Assembly (NCBI RefSeq): GCF_003730195.1
Contig: NZ_QWGG01000004.1
Span: 62,001 to 126,000, forward strand
Length of the DNA stretch: 64,000 bases
Direction: 5' to 3'
DNA from: Halosimplex salinum
GTDB lineage: Archaea; Halobacteriota; Halobacteria; Halobacteriales; Haloarculaceae
Shown: positions 8,911-16,069 of the stretch, piece by piece
Layout: each line of letters begins with the position of its first letter
Numbering within the stretch: the stretch's first letter is position 1
Made by a program: the position numbers and the translations under genes
Notes under the pieces: generated by a model
Seen by the model: the letters and a program-made list of their open reading frames with translations, nothing else
The model's database searches: none
What the model was told of the DNA's origin: nothing

Positions 8911-9576
8911 TCAGGCGCCTTCGTAGTCGCCGTAGTCGCCGCCGTACTTGATGAAGAAGTACGCCAGTCCGAGCGTCGCTGCCATCCCGAACCCGGTCGC
9001 GATGCCCAGCGACTTCGCCGCGTCCGGGACCTCCGGGCGGCTACTGCCACCGCCACCGCCGGTATCCACTTCGACGGTGGAGACGTCTTCGCCGACGGCG
9101 ACGGCGCCTTTCATGCCCTGCCCCTCGTGGGGCGCACAGTAGTAGGTGTACATGCCGCCGGTCTCGAGCGTCGCCTCGTACGTCTCTCCCTCGGGGATCG
9201 TGTCGAACTCCCCGCCCTCGGACCCGTCCAGTCCGCCGCCGTCGGGCTGGTCGTTGGGCTTGACGTTGTGACCGGGGGAGACGAACTCGAAGTTCACCGT
9301 CGTCCCGGGGTCGATCCAGATGTTGGTCGGGACGAACGCGAGGCTCCCGTCGGGACCGACATCGACGGTCACTTCCGACTCGCCGCGCAGGTCCTCGTAG
9401 CTCCCGTCCTCCGCGTCGTCCACGTAGGACGGCCACTCTGGCCGGACGTTGCCGCCGCCACCGCCTTCTTCCTCCTCCTGGGCGGCGGCGGTGCCCGCAC
9501 CCGCCGCGACTGCTGTGGCGCCTGCACCGGCGCGCAGGAAGGCCCGACGTGACACGTCCGCACTCTGCTCGCTCAT
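8911..9576 (-). CDS. Halocyanin (type 1 copper protein) with C-terminal membrane anchor
   Basis: 221 residues. The Tat signal SRRAFLRAGAGA is at 9-20 and is followed by an acidic, Gly-rich spacer. A cupredoxin domain spans about 45-170 with copper ligands H103, C147, H150 and M155 (GHNVKP; YYCAPHEGQGM). A Gly/Ser linker leads to a C-terminal membrane helix (about 190-209). Halocyanins carry electrons outside the membrane, much like plastocyanin. A second, closely similar halocyanin opens the cytochrome b operon at 15229-15894. The ATG at 9576 is chosen because the Tat signal starts directly after it; the frame is open far upstream but that stretch is antisense to the NAD-kinase-like gene. Confidence 0.93.
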   Translation of the reverse strand: MSEQSADVSRRAFLRAGAGATAVAAGAGTAAAQEEEEGGGGGNVRPEWPSYVDDAEDGSYEDLRGESEVTVDVGPDGSLAFVPTNIWIDPGTTVNFEFVSPGHNVKPNDQPDGGGLDGSEGGEFDTIPEGETYEATLETGGMYTYYCAPHEGQGMKGAVAVGEDVSTVEVDTGGGGGSSRPEVPDAAKSLGIATGFGMAATLGLAYFFIKYGGDYGDYEGA

Positions 9577-9765
9577 ACCCGGGGCTTTGGGACCGTCCGT
9601 AGTGAATCCACCGGAACGAAGCCGACCTGACGCGGGGCGCCTCCGGCCCGCGCCCCGTCGCGACAGCGGGTCGATCACGTCACCCGACGTTCCCGCGGTG
9701 TCGGACACCGGCGGACGCGAGCGCGGTGCGGTGCCTTTTTGCCGAGTCCTCGCTACTTGCCACTG

Positions 9766-10509
9766 ATGACTGACGGACCGGAAGTCGGCGTCGTCGGCGC
9801 CGACACCGACGCTGTGGTCGCCGCCGTCGAGGCGGCCGGCGGGACGCCAGCGGTCGGCGCGGCACGGCGCGTCGCCGGCGAGAGCGACCTGCTCGTCGCC
9901 GTCGGCGAGCCCGCGCTGCTGTCGCTCGCCCGCGCGTCGCCGACCGCCCCGGTCCTCCCCGTCGGCGCCGGGCGCGGCGTCCGGTCCGTCCCGCCGGACG
10001 CCGTCGACGACGCCGTCGCCGCGCTGGTCGCCGGCGAGTTCGACCGGACGGACCACCCGGTCGTCGACGTCCACGTCGCCGACCGGACGCGCGCACGCGC
10101 CCTCCTCGACGTCATGCTCGTCAGCGCCGAGCCCGCACAGATCTCCGAATACGCCGTCGAGAGCGGCGAGCATCGCGTCGCCCGGTTCCGCGCCGACGGC
10201 GTCGCGGTGGCGACGCCAGCTGGGTCCAGCGGCTACGCGAGTTCCGCCGGCGGCCCGGTTATCGCCCCCGAAACCGACGCGGTCACGGTCGTCCCCGTCG
10301 CGCCCTTCGAGACGGACATCGACCATTGGGTCGTCCCCACGGAGGGGCTCCGCGTCTCCGTCGAGCGCGACGAGACCGCCGTCCACCTGCTCGCGGACGA
10401 CAGAGTCGTCGGCCCCGTCGAGCCGGACGAGCGAGTCCGCGTCACCCCGGCCGCGTCGCTGACTGTCGCCGTCGTCCCCGCCAGCCAGTCGCCGTTTCCG
10501 ATTACGTGA
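9766..10509 (+). CDS. NAD kinase-like protein lacking the GGDG motif
   Basis: 247 residues related to ATP-NAD kinases. The C-terminal half has the family block ATPAGSSGYASSAGGPVI near residue 150, equivalent to TPTGSTAYxxSAGGPI of NAD kinases, and the downstream ITPVAPF-like segment (VVPVAPFETD). The N-terminal half, which should hold GGDGT(L/I)L for ATP and catalysis, instead reads VGEPALLSL near residues 45-53. NAD phosphorylation is therefore doubtful; it may be an inactive or regulatory paralogue or bind another nucleotide. Start is the ATG at 9766, with a T-rich box about 28 bp upstream. Confidence 0.75.
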   Translation: MTDGPEVGVVGADTDAVVAAVEAAGGTPAVGAARRVAGESDLLVAVGEPALLSLARASPTAPVLPVGAGRGVRSVPPDAVDDAVAALVAGEFDRTDHPVVDVHVADRTRARALLDVMLVSAEPAQISEYAVESGEHRVARFRADGVAVATPAGSSGYASSAGGPVIAPETDAVTVVPVAPFETDIDHWVVPTEGLRVSVERDETAVHLLADDRVVGPVEPDERVRVTPAASLTVAVVPASQSPFPIT

Positions 10510-10599
10510 GTACGACCGGCCCGATCCCGCGGGCTGGACCCGACCGAGAGCCGCGCTGGATTGGAAAAACTCTAATGGGCGACGGACAGATCTACCCGT

Positions 10600-11049
10600 A
10601 TGGTTGCATACGAGCTGTTCGGGCCGATCGACGCCGCGCTCGGGGCCGACCTCACCGAGCAGGTCCTCGTCATCGAAGCGGTGCTCCTCGGTCTCGTGGT
10701 CCTGAACATCGTGGCGCGGGCGCTCGCCCACAGACGCCACGTCTCGCAGGCCGAAAACGGCGACGCCGACGACCTCACCCGCCACCCGTTCCACGTCTTC
10801 ACCAACGTCGCGCTGGTGCTCGGGTCGTTCTACTTCCTGACCGTCCATCCCCACGCCGGAATGGTCACGGCAGTGATCGCGATCTTCATCCTCCTGACCG
10901 ACCTCTTCGAGTTCGAGTCCCGGAAGGTCGAGGTCCGCCGCGAGATCGACGTCGAGCGCCCAAAGGCCGCCATCGGCGCGTCGCTCGTCGCGCTCCTCTA
11001 CGTCGGCTACGTCACGTTCTTCTACGGCCCGATCGGCCAGTTCCTCTGA
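10600..11049 (+). CDS. Small membrane protein near the cytochrome b operon (DUF7313-like)
   Basis: 149 residues with four hydrophobic segments (about 20-40, 70-84, 90-106, 128-145). Several His lie at membrane edges (HPFHVF, HPHAGMV). It is convergent with the respiratory operon that ends at 11691. I recall a haloarchaeal family DUF7313 in this setting, but the name is uncertain. Function unknown; a role linked to the cytochrome b complex is inferred from neighbourhood only. A copy of the dispersed hairpin repeat starts 15 bp after its stop. Confidence 0.6.
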   Translation: MVAYELFGPIDAALGADLTEQVLVIEAVLLGLVVLNIVARALAHRRHVSQAENGDADDLTRHPFHVFTNVALVLGSFYFLTVHPHAGMVTAVIAIFILLTDLFEFESRKVEVRREIDVERPKAAIGASLVALLYVGYVTFFYGPIGQFL

Positions 11050-11063
11050 AGACCATCTGGTTA

Positions 11064-11262
11064 CCATCTTTTTCCGCCTCCGGTGTCCTCAGTCGCTTCG
11101 CTCCCTGCGGGCACCATCGGCGCAAAAACATGGGTGAAAAAAGCCGAGCGCTCACTGCGTTCGCGCTCGGTGTCCGCGGGAGTGAGCGCCGCGAACGACC
11201 GCGGGCTCGTCAGAGCTTGCTCTGACGGTGAACCGCCTCGCTTCGCTCGGCGGATGCCCAGT
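11064..11262 (+). repeat. Dispersed structured repeat, copy 1
   Basis: The element begins CCATCTTTTTCC, then a stem formed by GGTGTCC (11082-11088) and GGGCACC (11109-11115), then CAAAAACATGG. A second block follows with the perfect hairpin TCAGAGCTTGCTCTGA. It follows the stop of the small membrane protein gene by 15 bp. Related copies lie at 23041-23160, 27410-27616 and 62436-62607. The T-run followed by stems could act in transcription termination or RNA processing. Confidence 0.75.
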
Positions 11263-11282
11263 GCAGATGGAACACTGAACGT

Positions 11283-11320
11283 TCAGTTTGGCGTGAGCGC
11301 GCCTCTCAGTTTGGCGTGAA
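11283..11320. repeat. 14-bp direct repeat at end of the repeat element
   Basis: TCAGTTTGGCGTGA occurs at 11283-11296 and again at 11307-11320, separated by 10 bp. The right copy covers the stop codon and last codons of the small minus-strand gene at 11306-11617. The left copy lies at the boundary with the dispersed repeat. This looks like a small duplication made when one of the two segments arrived. Confidence 0.55.
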
Positions 11321-11617
11321 GAACCGATTCCGGGCGTAGCTCAGAGAGACGAAGACGAAAAAGACGACGAGACATCCGGTGAGTCCCTTCGCAATCAGCG
11401 AGTACTCTGACGGTAGCTCCCATGCATCGGTAATTTCCATTGTGAGGTGCGTCCCGAGCAAGGCACTTGCAACTATAGCGAGGAGCTTCGATCGTACAGA
11501 GCTGTAGTCGCTTAGCTCGTCCCACCTCTGCTTGAAGGACGTCAGCGATACGGTCACACGACGAGCTAAACTCAGAGACGGAATAAGCATTGGGCCCTCT
11601 CGAATCTCTATCCACAC
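11306..11617 (-). CDS. Hypothetical small membrane protein in a lower-GC patch
   Basis: 103 residues from a GTG, or 94 from the ATG at 11590 (MLIPSLSLARR). It has a basic N terminus, a moderately hydrophobic segment (LLAIVASALLGTHLTM) and a strong membrane helix near the C terminus (GLTGCLVVFFVFVSLSY). Base composition is clearly lower in GC than in neighbouring genes, and codon use is less biased. I recognise no family. It lies between a dispersed repeat and the respiratory operon and may be a remnant of transferred DNA. Confidence 0.4.
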   Translation of the reverse strand: MWIEIREGPMLIPSLSLARRVTVSLTSFKQRWDELSDYSSVRSKLLAIVASALLGTHLTMEITDAWELPSEYSLIAKGLTGCLVVFFVFVSLSYARNRFFTPN

Positions 11618-11690
11618 ACACCGAAGGGAACGCTCGGCGGCAGCGTGACTACCGAACGATTCCGAAACGCCGAGAGAAGTCGAGTCGCCG

Positions 11691-11966
11691 TCAGTCCGCG
11701 CGTTCGGCGTAGGCGGTTCGGAGCTGTTCGACGGCCGGGATGACGACCCAGAACGTCAGGACGCCGATGACCGCGAACCACGCCATCACGTCCATCAGTG
11801 CGATGCCGATCTGGTCGTAGATAGTGGGGTTGGAGAGCTCGACCGGTGCGATGAGCTGGACGCCCTCGCCCTCGAAACTCGGCGTGCGATACCAGCCCGC
11901 CAGCGTCAGCCACGCCATTCCGGCACCGGCGAGGATCGCCAACCCCTTCGCGAATTCGTCAGCCAT
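11691..11966 (-). CDS. Small membrane protein of the cytochrome b operon (DUF7314-like)
   Basis: 91 residues with two membrane helices (about 8-24 and 56-76) joined by a loop with aromatic residues (GWYRTPSFEGEG). It is the last gene of the operon and overlaps the previous gene by 8 bp. Conserved haloarchaeal small proteins in this position are catalogued, as I recall, as DUF7314. An accessory subunit of the halobacterial cytochrome bc complex is a reasonable inference, not shown. Confidence 0.65.
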   Translation of the reverse strand: MADEFAKGLAILAGAGMAWLTLAGWYRTPSFEGEGVQLIAPVELSNPTIYDQIGIALMDVMAWFAVIGVLTFWVVIPAVEQLRTAYAERAD

Positions 11967-12381
11967 TGTTCGAAGATTCGTCGGTTTCGTCTTTAGCGTT
12001 TCCCATTCCTTCGGCCTGGAACCGCGTCGAGAAGGCGTAGGTGACCGCCCCCAGCGCGATCAACCCCAGCCCTGCCAGCGCGATCAGCGGATCGATCTCC
12101 GACAGCTCCGCCGTCGCCCTGTCGGTCGCCACGTCCAACACGAGGAAGCCCCCGACGACTGCGAACACCGCGAACAGCGTCGAGAAGACGGTCACGCGCT
12201 TGTACACCGCCGTCGGGACGACGACGCTCCGAGCCTGTGCGCCCTGCGGTTCGTCGGTCCGGTCGGTGTCGGTGGTGTCTGTCATCGGTGGAGACGGGTC
12301 CGCAGAATCGCCGGATCGGTCGACCGTCCCGTCGGCGTCCGCGTCGGCGGGCGCGCTCGAGTGGGACGGGTCGTCGGCCAT
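11959..12381 (-). CDS. Membrane protein of the cytochrome b operon (DUF7315-like)
   Basis: 140 residues. The first 55 are highly acidic and disordered (Asp/Ala/Thr/Ser). Two membrane helices follow (FSTLFAVFAVVGGFLVLDV and PLIALAGLGLIALGAVTYAF), then a short charged tail. The ATG directly adjoins the stop of the cytochrome b C-terminal gene, so translation is coupled. I recall the family as DUF7315. Role unknown; probably a small subunit of the b-type cytochrome complex. Confidence 0.65.
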   Translation of the reverse strand: MADDPSHSSAPADADADGTVDRSGDSADPSPPMTDTTDTDRTDEPQGAQARSVVVPTAVYKRVTVFSTLFAVFAVVGGFLVLDVATDRATAELSEIDPLIALAGLGLIALGAVTYAFSTRFQAEGMGNAKDETDESSNNG

Positions 12382-13143
12382 CTACTTCGGTGGCCGGAGC
12401 CGGTAGTACCGGCGGTTGAGGTTGAACATGTACCCTTCCCGCATCGTCCGTAGGACCGCGTACGCGAGGAACGCGGACAGGACCGGGAGGATGAACGTCA
12501 GGTCGAACAGCAGGTGGGACTCCATCGAGATCAGGTTCTTCACGGACAGCACCGCGATGGTGAACGCGAAGACCACGCCGCTCACGCCGACGGCTCCCCA
12601 GAACGGCTGCTCGACGGGCCGCCGCGCCGCGCCCTTGTTCAGGAACGGCACGATGGCGACGAAGCCGACGACGACCAGGTTCGCGAGGACGCCGTACGTT
12701 CGGTCGGCCATGAGCTTCTGACCGCCCAGCAGGCTGATGTCCGGGTTGAGCGGGCCGAGTTTCAGCAGCCCGAACGACCAGTAGAGGTACCAGTCGGGCA
12801 GGATGACCGCCGGCGTCGACGAGGAGTCGGCCGGCGGGCCGATGTGCGGCGGGAGCGCGGCCGAGAGGAAGATGATCATGCCGACGAAGAAGCTCGTCAG
12901 CGCGAGGTTGCGGATCATCTCGTGGGGCCACGTCGGGAACGCCAGCACGTCGCGCTCGACGTAACTGGACTGCTGACGCAGGTCCTGGTCCTCGCGGCGG
13001 GACCGCTCGAAGTACTCGTAGGTCAGCCGGGCGAGCCCCTGCTGGCGCGCTTTCCGCTCGCTCCAGGTCGGGGTCTCGTCGTCCGGCGGGACGATACCCG
13101 TGCCGTCGGTGCGAACTTCCTCGCTGTTGTCGTTGTCGCTCAT
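12382..13143 (-). CDS. Cytochrome b C-terminal subunit (subunit IV/PetD-like)
   Basis: 253 residues. An acidic, charged N-terminal extension of about 90 residues precedes helices corresponding to E-G/H of cytochrome b. The quinol-oxidation-site motif reads PDWYLYWS (canonical PEWY) near residue 121, so Glu is replaced by Asp. Four hydrophobic segments follow. It forms the quinol site together with the separate N-terminal cytochrome b encoded just upstream, a split as in cytochrome b6f. Only 4 bp separate the two genes. Confidence 0.88.
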   Translation of the reverse strand: MSDNDNSEEVRTDGTGIVPPDDETPTWSERKARQQGLARLTYEYFERSRREDQDLRQQSSYVERDVLAFPTWPHEMIRNLALTSFFVGMIIFLSAALPPHIGPPADSSSTPAVILPDWYLYWSFGLLKLGPLNPDISLLGGQKLMADRTYGVLANLVVVGFVAIVPFLNKGAARRPVEQPFWGAVGVSGVVFAFTIAVLSVKNLISMESHLLFDLTFILPVLSAFLAYAVLRTMREGYMFNLNRRYYRLRPPK

Positions 13144-13147
13144 TGTA

Positions 13148-13951
13148 TCAGTGTGGTTCCGCGATGCCCTGCATCCAGACGATGCCGATGTGGACCGCGA
13201 TCAGCCCCGTCGTGACAAACGGGAGCACGAACACGTGCAGGATGTACATCCGCTGGACCGTCGACTGGCTGAGGGTGAACCCGCCGAACAGCAGCTGGGC
13301 CACCCACTCGCCTATCAGCGGGATGGAGAGGCTCATCTCGACGCCGATCTGGCCGGCCCAGAAGGCCAGCTGGTCCCACGGGAGCAGGTAGCCCGTGTAC
13401 CCGAACACCATCGTCAGCGAGATGAGCACGATGCCGATGATCCAGTTGAGTTCGCGCGGCTCCTTGTACGCGCCCGTGAAGTACACGCGCAGCATGTGCA
13501 GGAACACGGCCGCGACCATCACCTGCGCCGACCAGCGGTGGAGACTCCGGAGGAAGAACCCGAAGTTCAGGTCGGTCATGATGAACGTGATGGAGTTGTA
13601 CGCCAGCGCCGGATCGCCGTTCGATGCGCCCGCGCCGGGCGCGTAGTAGAACCCGAGCAGGGCCCCCGATATCGCCGCGACGACGTACGCGATGGTGGAG
13701 AACGACCCGAGGGCGTACAGCGGATACCAGTACCAGAACTTGTTGTCCAGGTTGTACTGCTCCGTGTGGCTCTTGGGCATCTGGAAGTTGACCTTGTAGT
13801 ACATGTTCTCCATGATCTCCAGATAGTCGACGATGCGCAGGCGCCTGTCGAGCCACAGCAGTACGGTGAGGTAGATCTCCTCGATGGCCGTCAGGTTGCG
13901 ATTCTCCATCCAGGTGTCGTGGTCGTGTTCGTCCTTGCGTTCTAAGCTCAT
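13148..13951 (-). CDS. Cytochrome b N-terminal subunit (b6-like)
   Basis: 267 residues with four core membrane helices. Haem ligand pairs are visible: H138 and H152 in the second core helix (SLHRWSAQVMVAAVFLHMLR), and H239 and H254 in the fourth (ILHVFVLPFVTTGLIAVHIG). The 14- and 15-residue spacings suit bis-His coordination of the two b haems. The N-terminal 75 residues are a polar extension. It carries electrons across the membrane in a quinol:halocyanin-type oxidoreductase with the Rieske protein upstream and the PetD-like subunit downstream. Confidence 0.92.
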   Translation of the reverse strand: MSLERKDEHDHDTWMENRNLTAIEEIYLTVLLWLDRRLRIVDYLEIMENMYYKVNFQMPKSHTEQYNLDNKFWYWYPLYALGSFSTIAYVVAAISGALLGFYYAPGAGASNGDPALAYNSITFIMTDLNFGFFLRSLHRWSAQVMVAAVFLHMLRVYFTGAYKEPRELNWIIGIVLISLTMVFGYTGYLLPWDQLAFWAGQIGVEMSLSIPLIGEWVAQLLFGGFTLSQSTVQRMYILHVFVLPFVTTGLIAVHIGIVWMQGIAEPH

Positions 13952-13954
13952 CTG

Positions 13955-14836
13955 TCAGTCCTCCGGTCGCGGGCGCGCGACGAACTGTACCTGGGTCGGG
14001 CTGAACGGCTCGTAGATCGACTGGTGACACTGACAGTACACCGCGTCCTCGCCGTCGAAGTTCGCGCTCCCTTCGAGCTGTTTGTAGCCCGGCACACAGC
14101 AGAAGTGCGTGCACTTGTTGATCCAGGCCATGAAGTCCTGGTCCGTCGCCGCGTCGATGAAGCTCTGGATGGAACTCGGAAGGTCGCTGAACTGGCCCTC
14201 ACCGTTCGCCATCTGGGAAACCTTGGGCGAGCGGAGTACCTGCACCGGAAGCGTCTTCGCGCCCTCGGCCTGCGAGCGCCACGTCGCGCTCGCGGGCTTA
14301 CCGAGGCCGTCGCGACCGATGCCGTTCCCCCACGTCTCGTAATCGTCGAACATGTCGACCGTCAGGATTGCGTCGCCCTCGACGTCCTGTTGCCACTCGT
14401 AGGCGGGCGGCGGACTGGGCGACGCGCGCAGGAAGTTGTCCGCGTCGGCCCCCGGCTTGACGCCGTGGTAGCCCTCGAGCCCACAGTACTGGAACCACTG
14501 CGAGGAGTAGGTCGTCCCGCCCATGTCCATCTCCGCGATGGTCCGTTCGATACCCTGCACGGTTTCCGTGCTCGCTTCCGGGAAGATCCCCTGAAGCTCG
14601 CCGGAGTCGTTCACTTCGAGCGGGACGATCGGCATCCCGCGCGGCGCGGGGCCCGCGGTGTTCTCGATGGCGATGTACTGCGTCGGACCGCCACCGCCGC
14701 CCGAGGCCGCCGTCAGCGTGTTCATGGCGGCCGCGCCGCCGGTCCCGACGCTGGCCAGCGCCGCGCTGCCGACGACGCCTTTCACGAAGCGTCGACGACC
14801 TGTTTCGCCCGGATACTTGTCTTCGTCCAGTGGCAT
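13955..14836 (-). CDS. Rieske [2Fe-2S] iron-sulfur protein
   Basis: 293 residues. The N terminus has an RRRF motif followed by a hydrophobic stretch (FVKGVVGSAALASVGTGG), fitting a Tat signal that remains as a membrane anchor. The cluster ligands are in CTHFCC (about 241-246) and CQCHQS (about 267-272), with CTH and CxCH supplying two Cys and two His. The long region before the cluster is larger than in bacterial Rieske proteins. It would accept electrons from quinol at the cytochrome b subunits and pass them to halocyanin. It sits 3 bp from each neighbour. Confidence 0.92.
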   Translation of the reverse strand: MPLDEDKYPGETGRRRFVKGVVGSAALASVGTGGAAAMNTLTAASGGGGGPTQYIAIENTAGPAPRGMPIVPLEVNDSGELQGIFPEASTETVQGIERTIAEMDMGGTTYSSQWFQYCGLEGYHGVKPGADADNFLRASPSPPPAYEWQQDVEGDAILTVDMFDDYETWGNGIGRDGLGKPASATWRSQAEGAKTLPVQVLRSPKVSQMANGEGQFSDLPSSIQSFIDAATDQDFMAWINKCTHFCCVPGYKQLEGSANFDGEDAVYCQCHQSIYEPFSPTQVQFVARPRPED

Positions 14837-14839
14837 TGT

Positions 14840-15229
14840 TTATCGTTTGTAGTAGGGGTAGACGGCTCGTTTCACGCTCTCGATGGGGTCTTCCTCGGTG
14901 AAGGGCGTCCCGTCGACGTCCTCCTCGCGAACGTAGAGGTCCTCCCACTTGCGGCGTCGTTTCTTCACTATCATCACGTCCGGCAGGAACTCCTTCCGGT
15001 AGACCATCAGGATGAAGGCGAGGTCGATGAAGATGATCGCGAGGATACCGCCCAGATACATGTTCCCGAGCGGGCTGTACCCCCAGCCGTTGACGAGGCC
15101 GTACGTGAACAGACCGACGAAGACGACCTCGACGATCGTCAGCAAGACGATCGCGACGGCCGCGGCCGTGCTCTCACGCGCCGGCTCGTAGCGGTGGATG
15201 TCGCCGTAGGTGCTTCCCGACGAGGACAT
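14840..15229 (-). CDS. Small membrane protein of the cytochrome b operon (DUF7318-like)
   Basis: 129 residues with two membrane helices (about 22-45 and 58-76) and a basic then acidic soluble tail ending YPYYKR. Its ATG overlaps the halocyanin stop (TGATG) and its stop is 3 bp from the Rieske start. The family is, as I recall, DUF7318. Tight coupling between a copper protein and the Rieske gene makes an accessory or assembly subunit likely, but nothing in the sequence shows a cofactor site. Confidence 0.65.
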   Translation of the reverse strand: MSSSGSTYGDIHRYEPARESTAAAVAIVLLTIVEVVFVGLFTYGLVNGWGYSPLGNMYLGGILAIIFIDLAFILMVYRKEFLPDVMIVKKRRRKWEDLYVREEDVDGTPFTEEDPIESVKRAVYPYYKR

Positions 15230-15894
15230 CAGTTGTTCCCTCCTTTCGCGTTCGGTGATTCACCGTACTTCAGCAGGAAGAACGTGAACAGCAGCGAGAC
15301 GACCATCATCACGATAGTCGACACGCCGACGTAGTGGGGGTGGAAGGGCACGCCCATGTGTTCGGGGTTCAGCTCCTCCGCCCCGCCGCCGGACTCCACT
15401 TCGACGGTGGAGACCTCGTCGCCGACGGCGACGGCGCCTTTCATGCCCTGCCCCTCGTGGGGCGCACAGTAGTAGGTGTACATGCCGCCGGTCTCGAGCG
15501 TCGGCTCGTACGTCTCGCCCTCGGGGATCGTGTCGAACTCCCCGCCTTCTGTTCCCCCCAGTCCGCCGCCGTCGGGCTGGCTGTTGGGTTTGACGTTGTG
15601 CCCGCCCTCGATGAACTCGAAGACGACCGTCGTCCCGGGGTCGACCCACACCTTGGTCGGCGTGAACGCGAACCCTGAGCCGGTGCCGACCTCGACGGTC
15701 ACTTCCGACTCGCCGCGCAGGTCCTCGTAGCTCCCGTCTTCGGCGTCCTCCACGTACGACGGCCACTCGGGCTGGACACTCCCGCCCCCGCCTTCCTCCT
15801 GCTCGGCGGCGGCGACCGTGCCGGCCCCGACGGCAGCGGCGGACGCACCACCTGCCGCGCCGCCGGCCGTCCGCAGAAAGTCCCGTCTATTCAT
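15229..15894 (-). CDS. Halocyanin, first gene of the cytochrome b/Rieske operon
   Basis: 221 residues, a close paralogue of the halocyanin at 8911-9576. It has a Tat signal NRRDFLRTAGGAAGG, an acidic Gly-rich spacer, a cupredoxin domain with the copper ligands GHNVKP and YYCAPHEGQGM, and a C-terminal membrane helix (STIVMMVVSLLFTFFLLKYG). It probably takes electrons from the Rieske protein and hands them to a terminal oxidase. A TATA box at 15921-15928 sits about 30 bp before the ATG, so the operon promoter is here. Confidence 0.93.
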   Translation of the reverse strand: MNRRDFLRTAGGAAGGASAAAVGAGTVAAAEQEEGGGGSVQPEWPSYVEDAEDGSYEDLRGESEVTVEVGTGSGFAFTPTKVWVDPGTTVVFEFIEGGHNVKPNSQPDGGGLGGTEGGEFDTIPEGETYEPTLETGGMYTYYCAPHEGQGMKGAVAVGDEVSTVEVESGGGAEELNPEHMGVPFHPHYVGVSTIVMMVVSLLFTFFLLKYGESPNAKGGNN

Positions 15895-15914
15895 ACACGT
15901 CGTTGCTCGGTACC

Positions 15915-15930
15915 GAATTTGTATAAACCC
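15915..15930 (-). promoter_or_regulatory. TATA box of the halocyanin/Rieske/cytochrome b operon
   Basis: The minus strand reads GGGTTTATACAAATTC, centred about 29 bp before the halocyanin ATG. With all downstream genes overlapping or a few bases apart, it should drive the seven-gene transcript down to 11691. Confidence 0.55.
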
Positions 15931-16069
15931 ACCGAATACACCCGCAGGCGCTCGATTAGCCGGTACCGGCGCCAGCTACACCCGTAGATATTCGGTTCGG
16001 CTTCGGCCCGACTCGCCGGACCGACGCCGCACGTCTCGGCCCGCCGACGCTGGGCGGTCCAGCGGCCTC

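Noticed and set aside
8911-11067. A 718-residue open frame on the minus strand that includes the halocyanin
   Set aside because: The upstream two thirds run antisense to the NAD-kinase-like gene and have no signal or motif. The halocyanin starts at its own ATG (9576) with a Tat signal.
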